NCBI GenBank assembly: GCA_934725015.1
Contig: CAKVAS010000001.1
Location: 124,001-188,000, forward strand
DNA length: 64,000 nucleotides
Direction: 5' to 3'
From: an uncultured Bacteroidales bacterium
GTDB taxonomy: Bacteria; Bacteroidota; Bacteroidia; Bacteroidales; UBA932
The notes beneath the pieces are model-generated. The model was not told the origin of the DNA. It did no database searches and saw nothing but the letters and a program-made list of their open reading frames with translations. The position numbers and the translations under genes were made by a program. Shown here one piece after another: positions 17,089 through 25,383 of the stretch; position 1 is the stretch's first letter; each line of letters opens with the position of its first letter.

Positions 17089-18363
17089 ATGAATAAAGAC
17101 GTACTCAAGACACTGATTAAGGAGGGACAGACCGAATTAAGCGAAATAAATATGTTTGAACGTCCGTTCGAGTTCGAGGAAGAGGGGCGCTATGTGCTCG
17201 TGGGAATACGGCAGGCTGGAAAATCATATATGCTGTACCAGAGAGCGAAGCAGTTTCTGAAACAAGGACATGACATCACAGAGATTGTATATATCAACTT
17301 CGACGACGAACGCCTCCTCGGGATGACGGCTGACGACTTTGATCTGATTCTTCAGGCATACGGTTCACTGTATCAGCATAAACCGATTCTTTTCTTTGAC
17401 GAGATTCAGAACATTCGAGGATGGGAAAACTTCGCCAGAAGGCTTGCCAACCAGAAATACCGAGTGTTCATTTCCGGCTCAAACGCAAAAATGCTCAGCC
17501 ATGACATCGCCACGACATTGGGAGCGCGCTATTTCGATGAGAAAATCTATCCGTATTCTTTCCGGGAGTTCCTCGGTGCACAGAACATCGTGCTCGAAGA
17601 CGGGTGGATTTATGGGAAAAAGAAGAACCTTGTGCAGCAGATGTTTGAAGTCTATTTCCGCTGGGGAGGATTTCCGGAACTCCTCATGTATCAGAATAAA
17701 CGCCACTGGCTCAACGGATTATATGAGAAAATCATACTCGGCGACGTCATACAGCGTAATGGAATAAAGAACGAACAGGCGCTCAGACTTGCAATAAAGC
17801 GACTGGCTGAAAATGTGGGGCAGCCGACATCGTATAACCGTCTGACGAATATGGTAAAAAACGTCGGCGTCAACACGAATGTCGCGTCCATAATAGAATA
17901 CGTCGAATATGTCAAGGACTCGTGCATGATGTTCAGTCTGAGCAACTATGCTTCTAAATTCGTTGAAAAAGAAACCAGCAAGAAACACTATTTCATCGAC
18001 AACGGGCTCCTCGGGATATTCCTTTCCGATGACCGGGCCTCACTGCTTGAGAACCTGTGTGCAATAACTCTCCAGAAACGGTACAACGGCAACGACAACT
18101 CCCCTATGCTGTATTTCTACAACCGAAATATTGAAGTCGATTTCTTCGTTCCGGATGAAGATATGGCAATACAAGTCTCCGAAAGCATCGAAGACGACGA
18201 TACCCGCACCCGCGAAGTCAATGCACTCGTGTCCCTGAACAAATTGCACCCGTTGAAAAAGGCGCTGATAATAACCGGAGACGAAGAGCGCGAAATCTCA
18301 GAGAACGGCCTCGAAATAAAGGTTATACCCGTATGGAAATGGCTGCTGGAAGCAGCCGAATGA
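17089..18363 (+). CDS. AAA ATPase with DUF4143-type C-terminus, solitary
   Basis: A 424-residue protein of the AAA_14/DUF4143 group. It has a Walker A motif GIRQAGKS (39-46) and Walker B ILFFDEIQ (about 100-107), a sensor-like FISGSNAKML, then the DUF4143 region with GARYFDEKIYPYSFREFL, RWGGFPELL and KHYFIDNGLLGIF. Near residue 345 it reads NIEVDFFV followed by MAIQVSES, a remnant-like PD-(D/E)XK pattern. Role is not known for this family; proposals include toxins, mobile-element functions or defence. The gene stands alone between uxaC and the PUL 2 end, with its own repeat-rich promoter, and converges with the GH20 gene (14 bp between stops). Confidence 0.88.
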   Translation: MNKDVLKTLIKEGQTELSEINMFERPFEFEEEGRYVLVGIRQAGKSYMLYQRAKQFLKQGHDITEIVYINFDDERLLGMTADDFDLILQAYGSLYQHKPILFFDEIQNIRGWENFARRLANQKYRVFISGSNAKMLSHDIATTLGARYFDEKIYPYSFREFLGAQNIVLEDGWIYGKKKNLVQQMFEVYFRWGGFPELLMYQNKRHWLNGLYEKIILGDVIQRNGIKNEQALRLAIKRLAENVGQPTSYNRLTNMVKNVGVNTNVASIIEYVEYVKDSCMMFSLSNYASKFVEKETSKKHYFIDNGLLGIFLSDDRASLLENLCAITLQKRYNGNDNSPMLYFYNRNIEVDFFVPDEDMAIQVSESIEDDDTRTREVNALVSLNKLHPLKKALIITGDEEREISENGLEIKVIPVWKWLLEAAE

Positions 18364-18377
18364 CCGAACAAAAAATC

Positions 18378-20057
18378 TTACTCCTCGAAGGCGTACGGCG
18401 CGTAGATGAGGCCGTAGTATTGGTAGAGTTTGAGCATCGAGTCCTTCACCTTGGAGAGGAACTCCGGATAGGTCTGCGCGTCCTTGTTCCAGCTGACGGC
18501 GGCGAGGGCGCAGAAACGTGGAAGGTCCATGAACTGGACGCGCTCGATGCCTCTCATGTACTCGGTCCACGTGTTGGCCTGAATGCCGTGGATGAATGAT
18601 TTTTCGTCGTCGCTGAGCTGGTCATACGGGTCAAAGCTCCAGCACTTTTCAAGAGAGACATAGCCTCCGATGCCGAGCGGTTCGCGGTTTGCGGCCGGGT
18701 CGGCGGTCTGGTAGTAGTCGAGATAGAAGTATTTGCTCGGAACCATGACGACCTTGTTGCCCATCTTGGCGGCCTTAACCCCGCCTGCCGTGCCTCGCCA
18801 GGACATCACGGTGGCCGACGGGGTCACCCCCGACTCAAGGATTTCGTCCCAGCCTATGACATGACGCCCCTTGGCATTGAGATGCTTTTCTATACGGTGG
18901 AGCATATAGCCCTGAAGCTGCCCGGCCTCGGAGAATCCCTCGTCCCTCATTCGCCTCTGGCAGTCCGGACATTCCTTCCAGCGGTCTCGCGGGCACTCGT
19001 CGCCTCCGACATGAATGTATTCGCCGGGGAAAATCTCGCACACCTCGTCAAGAACATCCTCAAGGAAAGTGAACGTCGTCTCGCGTCCCATGCAGAACAC
19101 CTCGTTGTTGATGCCCCAGTATATGAGGGGCTGATAGTCCTTCTGCGTGCAGCCGAGATAAGGGTAGGCGGCGAGGGCCGCCTCAGCGTGTCCGGGCATC
19201 TCGATTTCCGGAATCACGGTAATCTGTCTCGCTGCGGCGTAGGCGACAATCTCGCGAGCCTGCTCCTGAGTGTAGAAGCCCTTATAAGGGTGTCCGTCAT
19301 ATTTTTTGTCCTTGTCCCGCAGATGACTGATAAGCGTGTCTTCGCGTGAGCCTCCGATTTCCGTGAGGAGGGGATATTTCCTGATCTCTATCCTCCACCC
19401 CTGGTCATCGGTGAGATGCCAGTGGAATGTGTTCAGCTTATGATATGCCATCATGTCGATGAACTTCTTGACATCCTCCACAGGGAAGAAATGGCGACAG
19501 CAGTCGAGCATGGCGCCGCGGTAGGCGAACTCAGGCCAGTCCTCGATTTCAAGGCAAGGCAGCCGCAGCCCGGCTTCGGAGGCCTCACCCGCGCTTTCGA
19601 TGAGAATCTGGGAAAGGGTCTGGAGTCCCCACCACACACCCTTGGATGAACCGCCGCAGATGACGATGCGACTCTTCGGGTCAATGGAAAGGCAGTACTG
19701 CTCCTCAGCGAGGGATTTGTCCAGCGAAAGCTTCACGTCGGCCTTACGCGCGGATTTTTCAAGTACGGCCGCAGGGAGGAGAGTGGAGGAAACGATGCGG
19801 TGGAAATCCGCCTCAGTCCAGTAGTCACCGGCCTCATAAGGCTTCACGATTGACTCCGCCCAGAGCGCGGCAAGCTGCCTGAGGTCTTCTGTAGGGGCAT
19901 AAATTCCAATCTTTTCCGCCGGGACAGAAAGAATGTCCCGCGTCTGAGTGATTTTGCGGGGTTCCGGGATTATGGAAACGGCGTTCGCGTCAAACGAGAG
20001 AGCCGAAGAAATCAGAGAGGCTGCGAAAACCGACGCAGCAAGAGCCTTCAGTGTCAT
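18378..20057 (-). CDS. GH20 family beta-N-acetylhexosaminidase, secreted (PUL 2, last gene)
   Basis: A 559-residue exported enzyme (signal peptide about 1-26). The GH20b N-terminal domain (VSIIPEPRKITQTRD to GGSSKGVWWGLQTLSQIL) is followed by the GH20 barrel starting EDWPEFAYRGAMLDCCRHFFP, with FHWHLTDDQGWRIEIRKYP and the catalytic Asp-Glu pair in YIHVGGDECPRDRW. Retaining GH20 enzymes remove terminal GlcNAc or GalNAc using the substrate N-acetyl group. It is the promoter-distal gene of PUL 2, 43 nt after the GH95-CE15 gene, and one of two GH20 in the operon. The two differ in the N-terminal domain and around the active-site loops, so they probably act on different linkages. Confidence 0.95.
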   Translation of the reverse strand: MTLKALAASVFAASLISSALSFDANAVSIIPEPRKITQTRDILSVPAEKIGIYAPTEDLRQLAALWAESIVKPYEAGDYWTEADFHRIVSSTLLPAAVLEKSARKADVKLSLDKSLAEEQYCLSIDPKSRIVICGGSSKGVWWGLQTLSQILIESAGEASEAGLRLPCLEIEDWPEFAYRGAMLDCCRHFFPVEDVKKFIDMMAYHKLNTFHWHLTDDQGWRIEIRKYPLLTEIGGSREDTLISHLRDKDKKYDGHPYKGFYTQEQAREIVAYAAARQITVIPEIEMPGHAEAALAAYPYLGCTQKDYQPLIYWGINNEVFCMGRETTFTFLEDVLDEVCEIFPGEYIHVGGDECPRDRWKECPDCQRRMRDEGFSEAGQLQGYMLHRIEKHLNAKGRHVIGWDEILESGVTPSATVMSWRGTAGGVKAAKMGNKVVMVPSKYFYLDYYQTADPAANREPLGIGGYVSLEKCWSFDPYDQLSDDEKSFIHGIQANTWTEYMRGIERVQFMDLPRFCALAAVSWNKDAQTYPEFLSKVKDSMLKLYQYYGLIYAPYAFEE

Positions 20058-20100
20058 AAGCTTTTATAATTTAACGATTTATATAGTTTGCCAATAAATA

Positions 20101-23100
20101 TTACTTACCTGCGGAAGCTTCCTTTTTCAAAAACCTGTCGGCGAAATTGAGGAACTGCGTCCAGTCGTAGAGGAGGATGTCGTGGTCTCCGCGACTCATG
20201 TGGTTGCCCATGCGGCCGCAGACGCGCGGATTCTCCACCTCGGGCTTTGCCGTGTCCGTGAAGCCGTCGATGCCGTAGAGGGCATAGACGGGAGCGGCGC
20301 CGACAAGGCTCAGATACTCGCCCTTCTGGTCGGCCCAGTTGTCCTCGCTCGCGCTGGCGACATAGACCGGACGGGGCGCAATCATCGCGACGAGTTCATG
20401 CTGGTCGAACGGAAGCGCGTCCTCGTTGTTGCTGTACTTGCGGAAATTGCCGCAGAACCAGTGCGGAAAGGCGTCGTTGATGATGTAGGGGGTCTCGCCG
20501 AACTTCCGGCGGGAAAGCGCGGCTCCGCAGCAGCCGGAGCAGTTGGAAATGACAAGGGCGAAGCGCTGGTCGGTCGCTCCGGCCCAGAGGGCGGTCTTGC
20601 CGAGGCGCGAGTGCCCGAGCACGGCCACCCTCGAAGCGTCGATAGCGGAGTCTGTCTCAAGGTAGTCGAGAGCGCGGGAAAGTCCCCATGCCCAGGCCGA
20701 AACCGTGCCCCAGGAGTCAGCCTTGCGGGGTTTATCTCCATCAATGAGTCCGTGGACTCCGTTGCGGAAACCGTCGTTCCAGTCCGGGTCGGCATCGCCA
20801 TAGAACATCGTCACGACGGCATATCCCCTCGAAAGCACATATTCATAAGGCCACCTGCGTCCCCATTCTCCGCGCCCGACCTCCTTGTACCAGCCGCCAT
20901 AGTCCGCGAGCTGCGCAGCCGTCGGCATCAGAACCTCCGGGTCGGCCGTGGTTGCATAGTTTCCTCTGAAGTTCATTCCCATAAACGCCGGCACAGGCCC
21001 CTCCACGCCGTTAGGGACATACATCAGCAGGGTCATGAACCGGCTTTCGTCCTCCGTGAAATACACCGCTACCTGCCGCCTCGTGGCCTTCCCTCCGAAC
21101 GCATCCCGGCTTTCTTCAAGCACCTTGAAATGCAGCCCGAACGGCCTTCCCGGCTCATATCCGTACATCTCCCGGCGCAGCATATCCATAATCTCCGGCC
21201 GCCTCTTCCGCTCCCAGTCGCGGACGGACTTCACCTTGCGACCGCCCTCTGTCACAAGAGGATCCGGAAGCACATATTCCGGAACCTTGCTCTCGTCGTA
21301 GTTCACATCGTAGGAGAGCAGCCTCCGGCTCAGCGTCACCGTCTCGCCCTTCTTCATGTAAATCTCAACCACGCCTCCTCCGAGCGCCTTCCACTGTGGG
21401 ACATGCCCGTTCTCACCAGTGACAATCAGCATCATCTCAGGGATTCCGCTCTGAATCCGGCAGGTTCCGCCCTTCTCGCTGAGGACGCTGACAGAAGCGG
21501 TGTTCCCGTCCTTGCGGACCGCAGAGACAAGGAACGCCCCGCGTGCGCGCAGATTCCGGAAAGAGACGTCTAGCCAGGATGACGGGCAGCCGTTGAAGAC
21601 GCGGATGCGGTCGCCCCAGTCCTGCATATACAGCTCCTCAAGCGAGCACATCGCCGAGAACGGGGTCTCGATTACGGGGCCGGACTCGTTATAGAGAGTG
21701 TTCGGGCGCACCCAGCCGGCAAAGAACCGCTTCAGGCACGCGAGGGCGGCGTCTCCGTTCCCGCGAGAGGCGAGCATGGCCGCCTTTCCGGTGAGGGAGT
21801 AGCCCGTGTTGCCCTGCCACCTGTCAAGTGAAAGGTTCATCCGCACCGCATCGCCGGGGTTGTCCCAGTCGAGGAGATGGTAGGGATAAATCATGAACAG
21901 GTGCGACCAGTGGCGGTGGGTCGTGTCAAGGAACTCAAACTTGTCGCTGACCTTGAAGCCTGTGCTTTCATCATAGCGGAAGGACGGCATCTTCGCGAGA
22001 AAGTCCTTCCACCGAGGAAGCATAGGGTCGTTAAGACCATATTTTTCGTCTATCTCTATAAGCGTCGAGAGGCCCCAACGAAGATTCGCGAGGTCGTAGT
22101 TCGCGTTGGTTCCTATCTCCCCGAGTTCCCCTTCTCCGTACTCCGGCGACGCCGTGGAAGGCAGGGAATAAGTCCCGTCGGGATTCACAGTACGGATGCG
22201 GAAGAATATGTTAATCGCGGACTTGAGCAGAGGGAATAGCCTTTCTGTCATCTGACGGTCGTCGCCGTAGGCCTCGCACATCTGCCAATAGTAGAACAGC
22301 GTCCATGTGAGGTTGCCCACCTCGTACTGGTTCCTCTTCACGAGCGCGGGGTTGAGAGGCGCGTGGAAGTCGTAGCCGGAAGCCCTCGGCATCACGCGGC
22401 ACTCGGTCCAGTCCTCCTGTCCGGGGATGTCGGTCACGTTCCGCGTGAGATTGTCGCGGTTCTTCCAGAAAGCGTCCCAGAGAGGCTGTTCGAGAAAACC
22501 GAGGTTCGCCTTGGTGAGCCAGCTGTAGGTGAGCTGGATGTTGAGATTCATCCAGATTGCCGGCCACGGGGTGTCGCAGGTCGGCCATACTCCCTGCAAA
22601 TCGACGACCGGCCTCCCGGGACGCGCGGTGGAGGCGAACTTGTAGTATTGCATCCACCAGAAGCGCTCGATGCCATTGTCGGGAAAGGTCAGGAACGCGG
22701 CCTTTTCATAGAACTCGTGCCACCAGCGAGTGTGCTCTTCCTCAAGTCTGCCGGACTCCGTCGAGAACGCCTTGCGGATGACGGACTTGGCCTCGCTGAC
22801 GGCCTTTTTCAGCGACGAAGCCTGAGAAACTGTGGCTATCGTCCTGCTGCCCGCTCCGTCGGAAACGGTCTTCCAAGCGACGACGTACCACCGGGCGATG
22901 TTCGTGAAAGTCGTGTCCGTCGCGAGGGGCTGGATACTCATGTGTATGTCGCCGTCTTTCCGGAAATATGAGTCCGGGTTGGACTTCCCCTCCGAATTGA
23001 CATATCCCTTAGGGGCGGTCGATGAATTGAAGACATATCTCGGGCTCACGGCCTTCTGCGGAACGAAATCGAACTTCCATGCGGTCTCGCCGCCCTCGGA

Positions 23101-23613
23101 GTGAGTCTCGAAGACGACGCACTCCCTCGTGGAGTGCACATAGGTCTTGAAGTCGAGTTCGCCGGCCGTGGTCTTCAGGGAGCCCGACGTCGTCGCGTCG
23201 TAGAGCGACAGACGCATCTTCTCGTCCTGCACCTTTCCGACGGTTGAAAATGTGAAATAGCCTATCGGAAGGCGTGCGGAGTTGTAGGTGCTGAACGGCG
23301 AGCGTGCCTCGGTGACGTCGCTCCGGCCCACGTTCAGGCGATAGACCCCGTCGGTCAGCTTGTAAAGATTGGTTCCCAGCAGACCGTTGCCCATCAGCGC
23401 GCCTGCATAGTAGCCGTCCGAACGCCCCCAGTGCCGACGTGCCTGCACGCCCTCCGGGAACATGGGATCCGCCGTGATGTTGTTGTCCCACAGCATATCG
23501 TACTGCCCGAGGAAGCCCCTCCAGTCGAAACCATCTTCCGCAGGCAACGACACAGGTAATGTCATTGCCGCCAGCACCACCAAAAATGTCACTATCCGCC
23601 GCATCATAAACAT
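20101..23613 (-). CDS. Two-enzyme fusion: GH95-like glycosidase and CE15-like carbohydrate esterase
   Basis: From the ATG at 23613 the protein has 1170 residues with a signal peptide ending near LPAEDG; a start at 23727 would overlap the upstream gene by 95 nt. Residues about 20-740 resemble GH95 (alpha-L-fucosidase/alpha-L-galactosidase): GYYAGALMGNGLLGTNLY, WPAIWMNLNIQLTYS, SLPSTASPEYGEGEL and THRHWSHLFMIYPYHLL, the expected active-site regions. Residues about 770-1165 resemble CE15 glucuronoyl esterases: YGYEPGRPF, SRGYAVVTMFYGD, the nucleophile motif LGHSRLGKTALWAGA, and GDHDILLYDW with the likely catalytic His. One polypeptide would remove fucose-like residues and cleave a uronate ester. 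Nothing suggests an assembly join: the frame is open throughout. Confidence 0.85.
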   Translation of the reverse strand: MFMMRRIVTFLVVLAAMTLPVSLPAEDGFDWRGFLGQYDMLWDNNITADPMFPEGVQARRHWGRSDGYYAGALMGNGLLGTNLYKLTDGVYRLNVGRSDVTEARSPFSTYNSARLPIGYFTFSTVGKVQDEKMRLSLYDATTSGSLKTTAGELDFKTYVHSTRECVVFETHSEGGETAWKFDFVPQKAVSPRYVFNSSTAPKGYVNSEGKSNPDSYFRKDGDIHMSIQPLATDTTFTNIARWYVVAWKTVSDGAGSRTIATVSQASSLKKAVSEAKSVIRKAFSTESGRLEEEHTRWWHEFYEKAAFLTFPDNGIERFWWMQYYKFASTARPGRPVVDLQGVWPTCDTPWPAIWMNLNIQLTYSWLTKANLGFLEQPLWDAFWKNRDNLTRNVTDIPGQEDWTECRVMPRASGYDFHAPLNPALVKRNQYEVGNLTWTLFYYWQMCEAYGDDRQMTERLFPLLKSAINIFFRIRTVNPDGTYSLPSTASPEYGEGELGEIGTNANYDLANLRWGLSTLIEIDEKYGLNDPMLPRWKDFLAKMPSFRYDESTGFKVSDKFEFLDTTHRHWSHLFMIYPYHLLDWDNPGDAVRMNLSLDRWQGNTGYSLTGKAAMLASRGNGDAALACLKRFFAGWVRPNTLYNESGPVIETPFSAMCSLEELYMQDWGDRIRVFNGCPSSWLDVSFRNLRARGAFLVSAVRKDGNTASVSVLSEKGGTCRIQSGIPEMMLIVTGENGHVPQWKALGGGVVEIYMKKGETVTLSRRLLSYDVNYDESKVPEYVLPDPLVTEGGRKVKSVRDWERKRRPEIMDMLRREMYGYEPGRPFGLHFKVLEESRDAFGGKATRRQVAVYFTEDESRFMTLLMYVPNGVEGPVPAFMGMNFRGNYATTADPEVLMPTAAQLADYGGWYKEVGRGEWGRRWPYEYVLSRGYAVVTMFYGDADPDWNDGFRNGVHGLIDGDKPRKADSWGTVSAWAWGLSRALDYLETDSAIDASRVAVLGHSRLGKTALWAGATDQRFALVISNCSGCCGAALSRRKFGETPYIINDAFPHWFCGNFRKYSNNEDALPFDQHELVAMIAPRPVYVASASEDNWADQKGEYLSLVGAAPVYALYGIDGFTDTAKPEVENPRVCGRMGNHMSRGDHDILLYDWTQFLNFADRFLKKEASAGK

Positions 23614-23632
23614 AAATTTACACAATAAAACA

Positions 23633-25354
23633 CTACCTTTCAATCGCCCTGCAATACACATACCCCTGACTGCGGAGCAGCGGGAAATGAGCCGAAACGA
23701 CGACATCGCGTATCCTTTCAATGTCACGGGACTCCGGTGCGCACCACTGCACCTCGCTCACCGCGAGAAGGCGCGGAAGCATCATATAGTGCAGGTGGTT
23801 CTCAGTCACTATGAACTCCGTCCAGAGCTCGCACTCCACGCCCTTGACAAGGGACTGCCGTTCAGGGGCTATCCCCTCCGTCGGGTCGAAGTCGTAGGCG
23901 TTCTCGAACGGAAGCCAATAGCCGATGGACGGCGGCTCGATGTCGGGGAAGTCGGACTGGATGTAGTCGAGGTAGCAGTGGTCGGTCGGAGCCATGACCA
24001 CCTCCATCCCCTTGGAAACGGCCTTGATGCCTCCCTTTGTGCCGCGCCACGACATGACCGTCGCCCCGGGTCCGAGGTCTCCCTCGATAATCTCGTCCCA
24101 ACCTATGAGCTTTTTCCCGCGCCTTGCAAGCATCTCCTGCACCCTGTGGGTCAGATAGTTCTGAAGATAGTTCTCAGCCTTCCACTCTCCGCTGTCCTCA
24201 AGTCCGAGTTCCCTGATTTTCGCCTGACAGTGAGGGCATTCCTCCCACCGGGTCTTCAGACACTCGTCCCCTCCGATGTGGAAATACTCGCCGGGGAAAA
24301 TTTCGCAGAGCTCCCCGAGCACGTCGTCTATGAACTGATAGCTCGTCTCCTTGCCGGCACAGAGAATCTCGGGATAGACCCCGATTTTGTTACGCAGCTG
24401 ATAGGGTCCTCCGGTGCAGCCGAGCTCGGGGTAGGCGACAAGCGCCGACTCTATGTGAGACGGGAGGCAGACCTCAGGCACCACGGTAATCGCGAGGGAG
24501 TCGGCATAGCGCACAATCTCGCGCATCTGCTCCTGCGTGTAGTAGCCGCCGTACCGCCCTCCCCGGTAGAGTCCCTTCACGTGCGAGGTCATTATCCCGT
24601 TCCTGAAAGCGCCCTCTGCAGTGAGTCTGGGATATTTCCGGATTTCCGCACGCCACCCGGCATCGTTGGTCAGGTGCCAGTGGAAACGGTTCATCTTGTA
24701 GAACGACATCACGCGCAGGAAATTCTTGACACTCTCCACGGTGAAGAAATGCCGCGAGCAGTCCAGTCCCGCCCCTCGGTAGGCAAATCGGGGCGAATCC
24801 TCAATCTCCATGCACGGAATCTTAAAGTCCCCGTATTCGCCCTCTCCGCAGCGCACGAGGGCGGCGTCCTTCACGGCCGCGTGCTCCGACCCGGGCGCGA
24901 AATGCCGCTTCTCCCCCTCCGGCGACAGGGCCTTCATTATCCCCGTGCCATAGATTCCCGTGGGAAGAAGCTGCTGAAGAGTACGGATTGCATAGAAAGT
25001 TCCTGAATATGAGGACGAGAACACCTCGACGGAACGCCGTCCCACGGCAATCCTGTACGCCTCGGCGGCAAGCGTCGTATCCCGGTCGAACACGATTCTG
25101 CCCCGTCCGCGCTTCGCGGAAATGACCGAAAGGTTCTCCGCAAAGCCCTCAACCGCCGCAGTCTCTTTAGGAGTGAGCGAGCGGCACACGACCTCCGCCC
25201 CCTCCGCATCGAAAGTGCCCCGGTGAATTTCAACGCTCCGGGGATAAGGAACCAGCGGCAGGGTCTCCCGCGACCCGTCCCCGGCAAAAGACGGCACTGA
25301 CAGCAGGAGTGCCGTCAGTGTCGCCGCAAACGTCATTATCGACTTTTTCGTCAT
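23633..25354 (-). CDS. GH20 family beta-N-acetylhexosaminidase, secreted (second copy, PUL 2)
   Basis: A 573-residue exported enzyme (signal peptide about 1-24, ending PSFAG). GH20b domain LPLVPYPRSVEIHRG to SGTFYAIRTLQQLLP, then the barrel with FAYRGAGLDCSRHFFTVESV, FHWHLTNDAGWRAEIRKYP and catalytic Asp-Glu in YFHIGGDECLKTRWEEC. Compared with the GH20 at 18378, the DDQGW loop reads NDAGW and the acceptor region is longer. It starts 27 nt after the beta-helix lipoprotein and ends 19 nt before the GH95-CE15 gene, clearly one transcript. The likely role is exo-trimming of HexNAc ends exposed by the neighbouring enzymes, in the periplasm or at the surface. Confidence 0.94.
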   Translation of the reverse strand: MTKKSIMTFAATLTALLLSVPSFAGDGSRETLPLVPYPRSVEIHRGTFDAEGAEVVCRSLTPKETAAVEGFAENLSVISAKRGRGRIVFDRDTTLAAEAYRIAVGRRSVEVFSSSYSGTFYAIRTLQQLLPTGIYGTGIMKALSPEGEKRHFAPGSEHAAVKDAALVRCGEGEYGDFKIPCMEIEDSPRFAYRGAGLDCSRHFFTVESVKNFLRVMSFYKMNRFHWHLTNDAGWRAEIRKYPRLTAEGAFRNGIMTSHVKGLYRGGRYGGYYTQEQMREIVRYADSLAITVVPEVCLPSHIESALVAYPELGCTGGPYQLRNKIGVYPEILCAGKETSYQFIDDVLGELCEIFPGEYFHIGGDECLKTRWEECPHCQAKIRELGLEDSGEWKAENYLQNYLTHRVQEMLARRGKKLIGWDEIIEGDLGPGATVMSWRGTKGGIKAVSKGMEVVMAPTDHCYLDYIQSDFPDIEPPSIGYWLPFENAYDFDPTEGIAPERQSLVKGVECELWTEFIVTENHLHYMMLPRLLAVSEVQWCAPESRDIERIRDVVVSAHFPLLRSQGYVYCRAIER

Positions 25355-25383
25355 AGACTGTGTTTAAATGTTATCGCGCGCCC

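Noticed and set aside
17089..18363. The DUF4143-type ATPase as an insertion sequence transposase
   Set aside because: No DDE or serine recombinase motif; only an AAA core with Walker A and B. The flanking repeats are not terminal inverted repeats with a target duplication.
23462..25006. 514-codon plus-strand frame across the GH95-CE15/GH20 junction
   Set aside because: It spans the antisense of two well supported genes and has no coherent domain.
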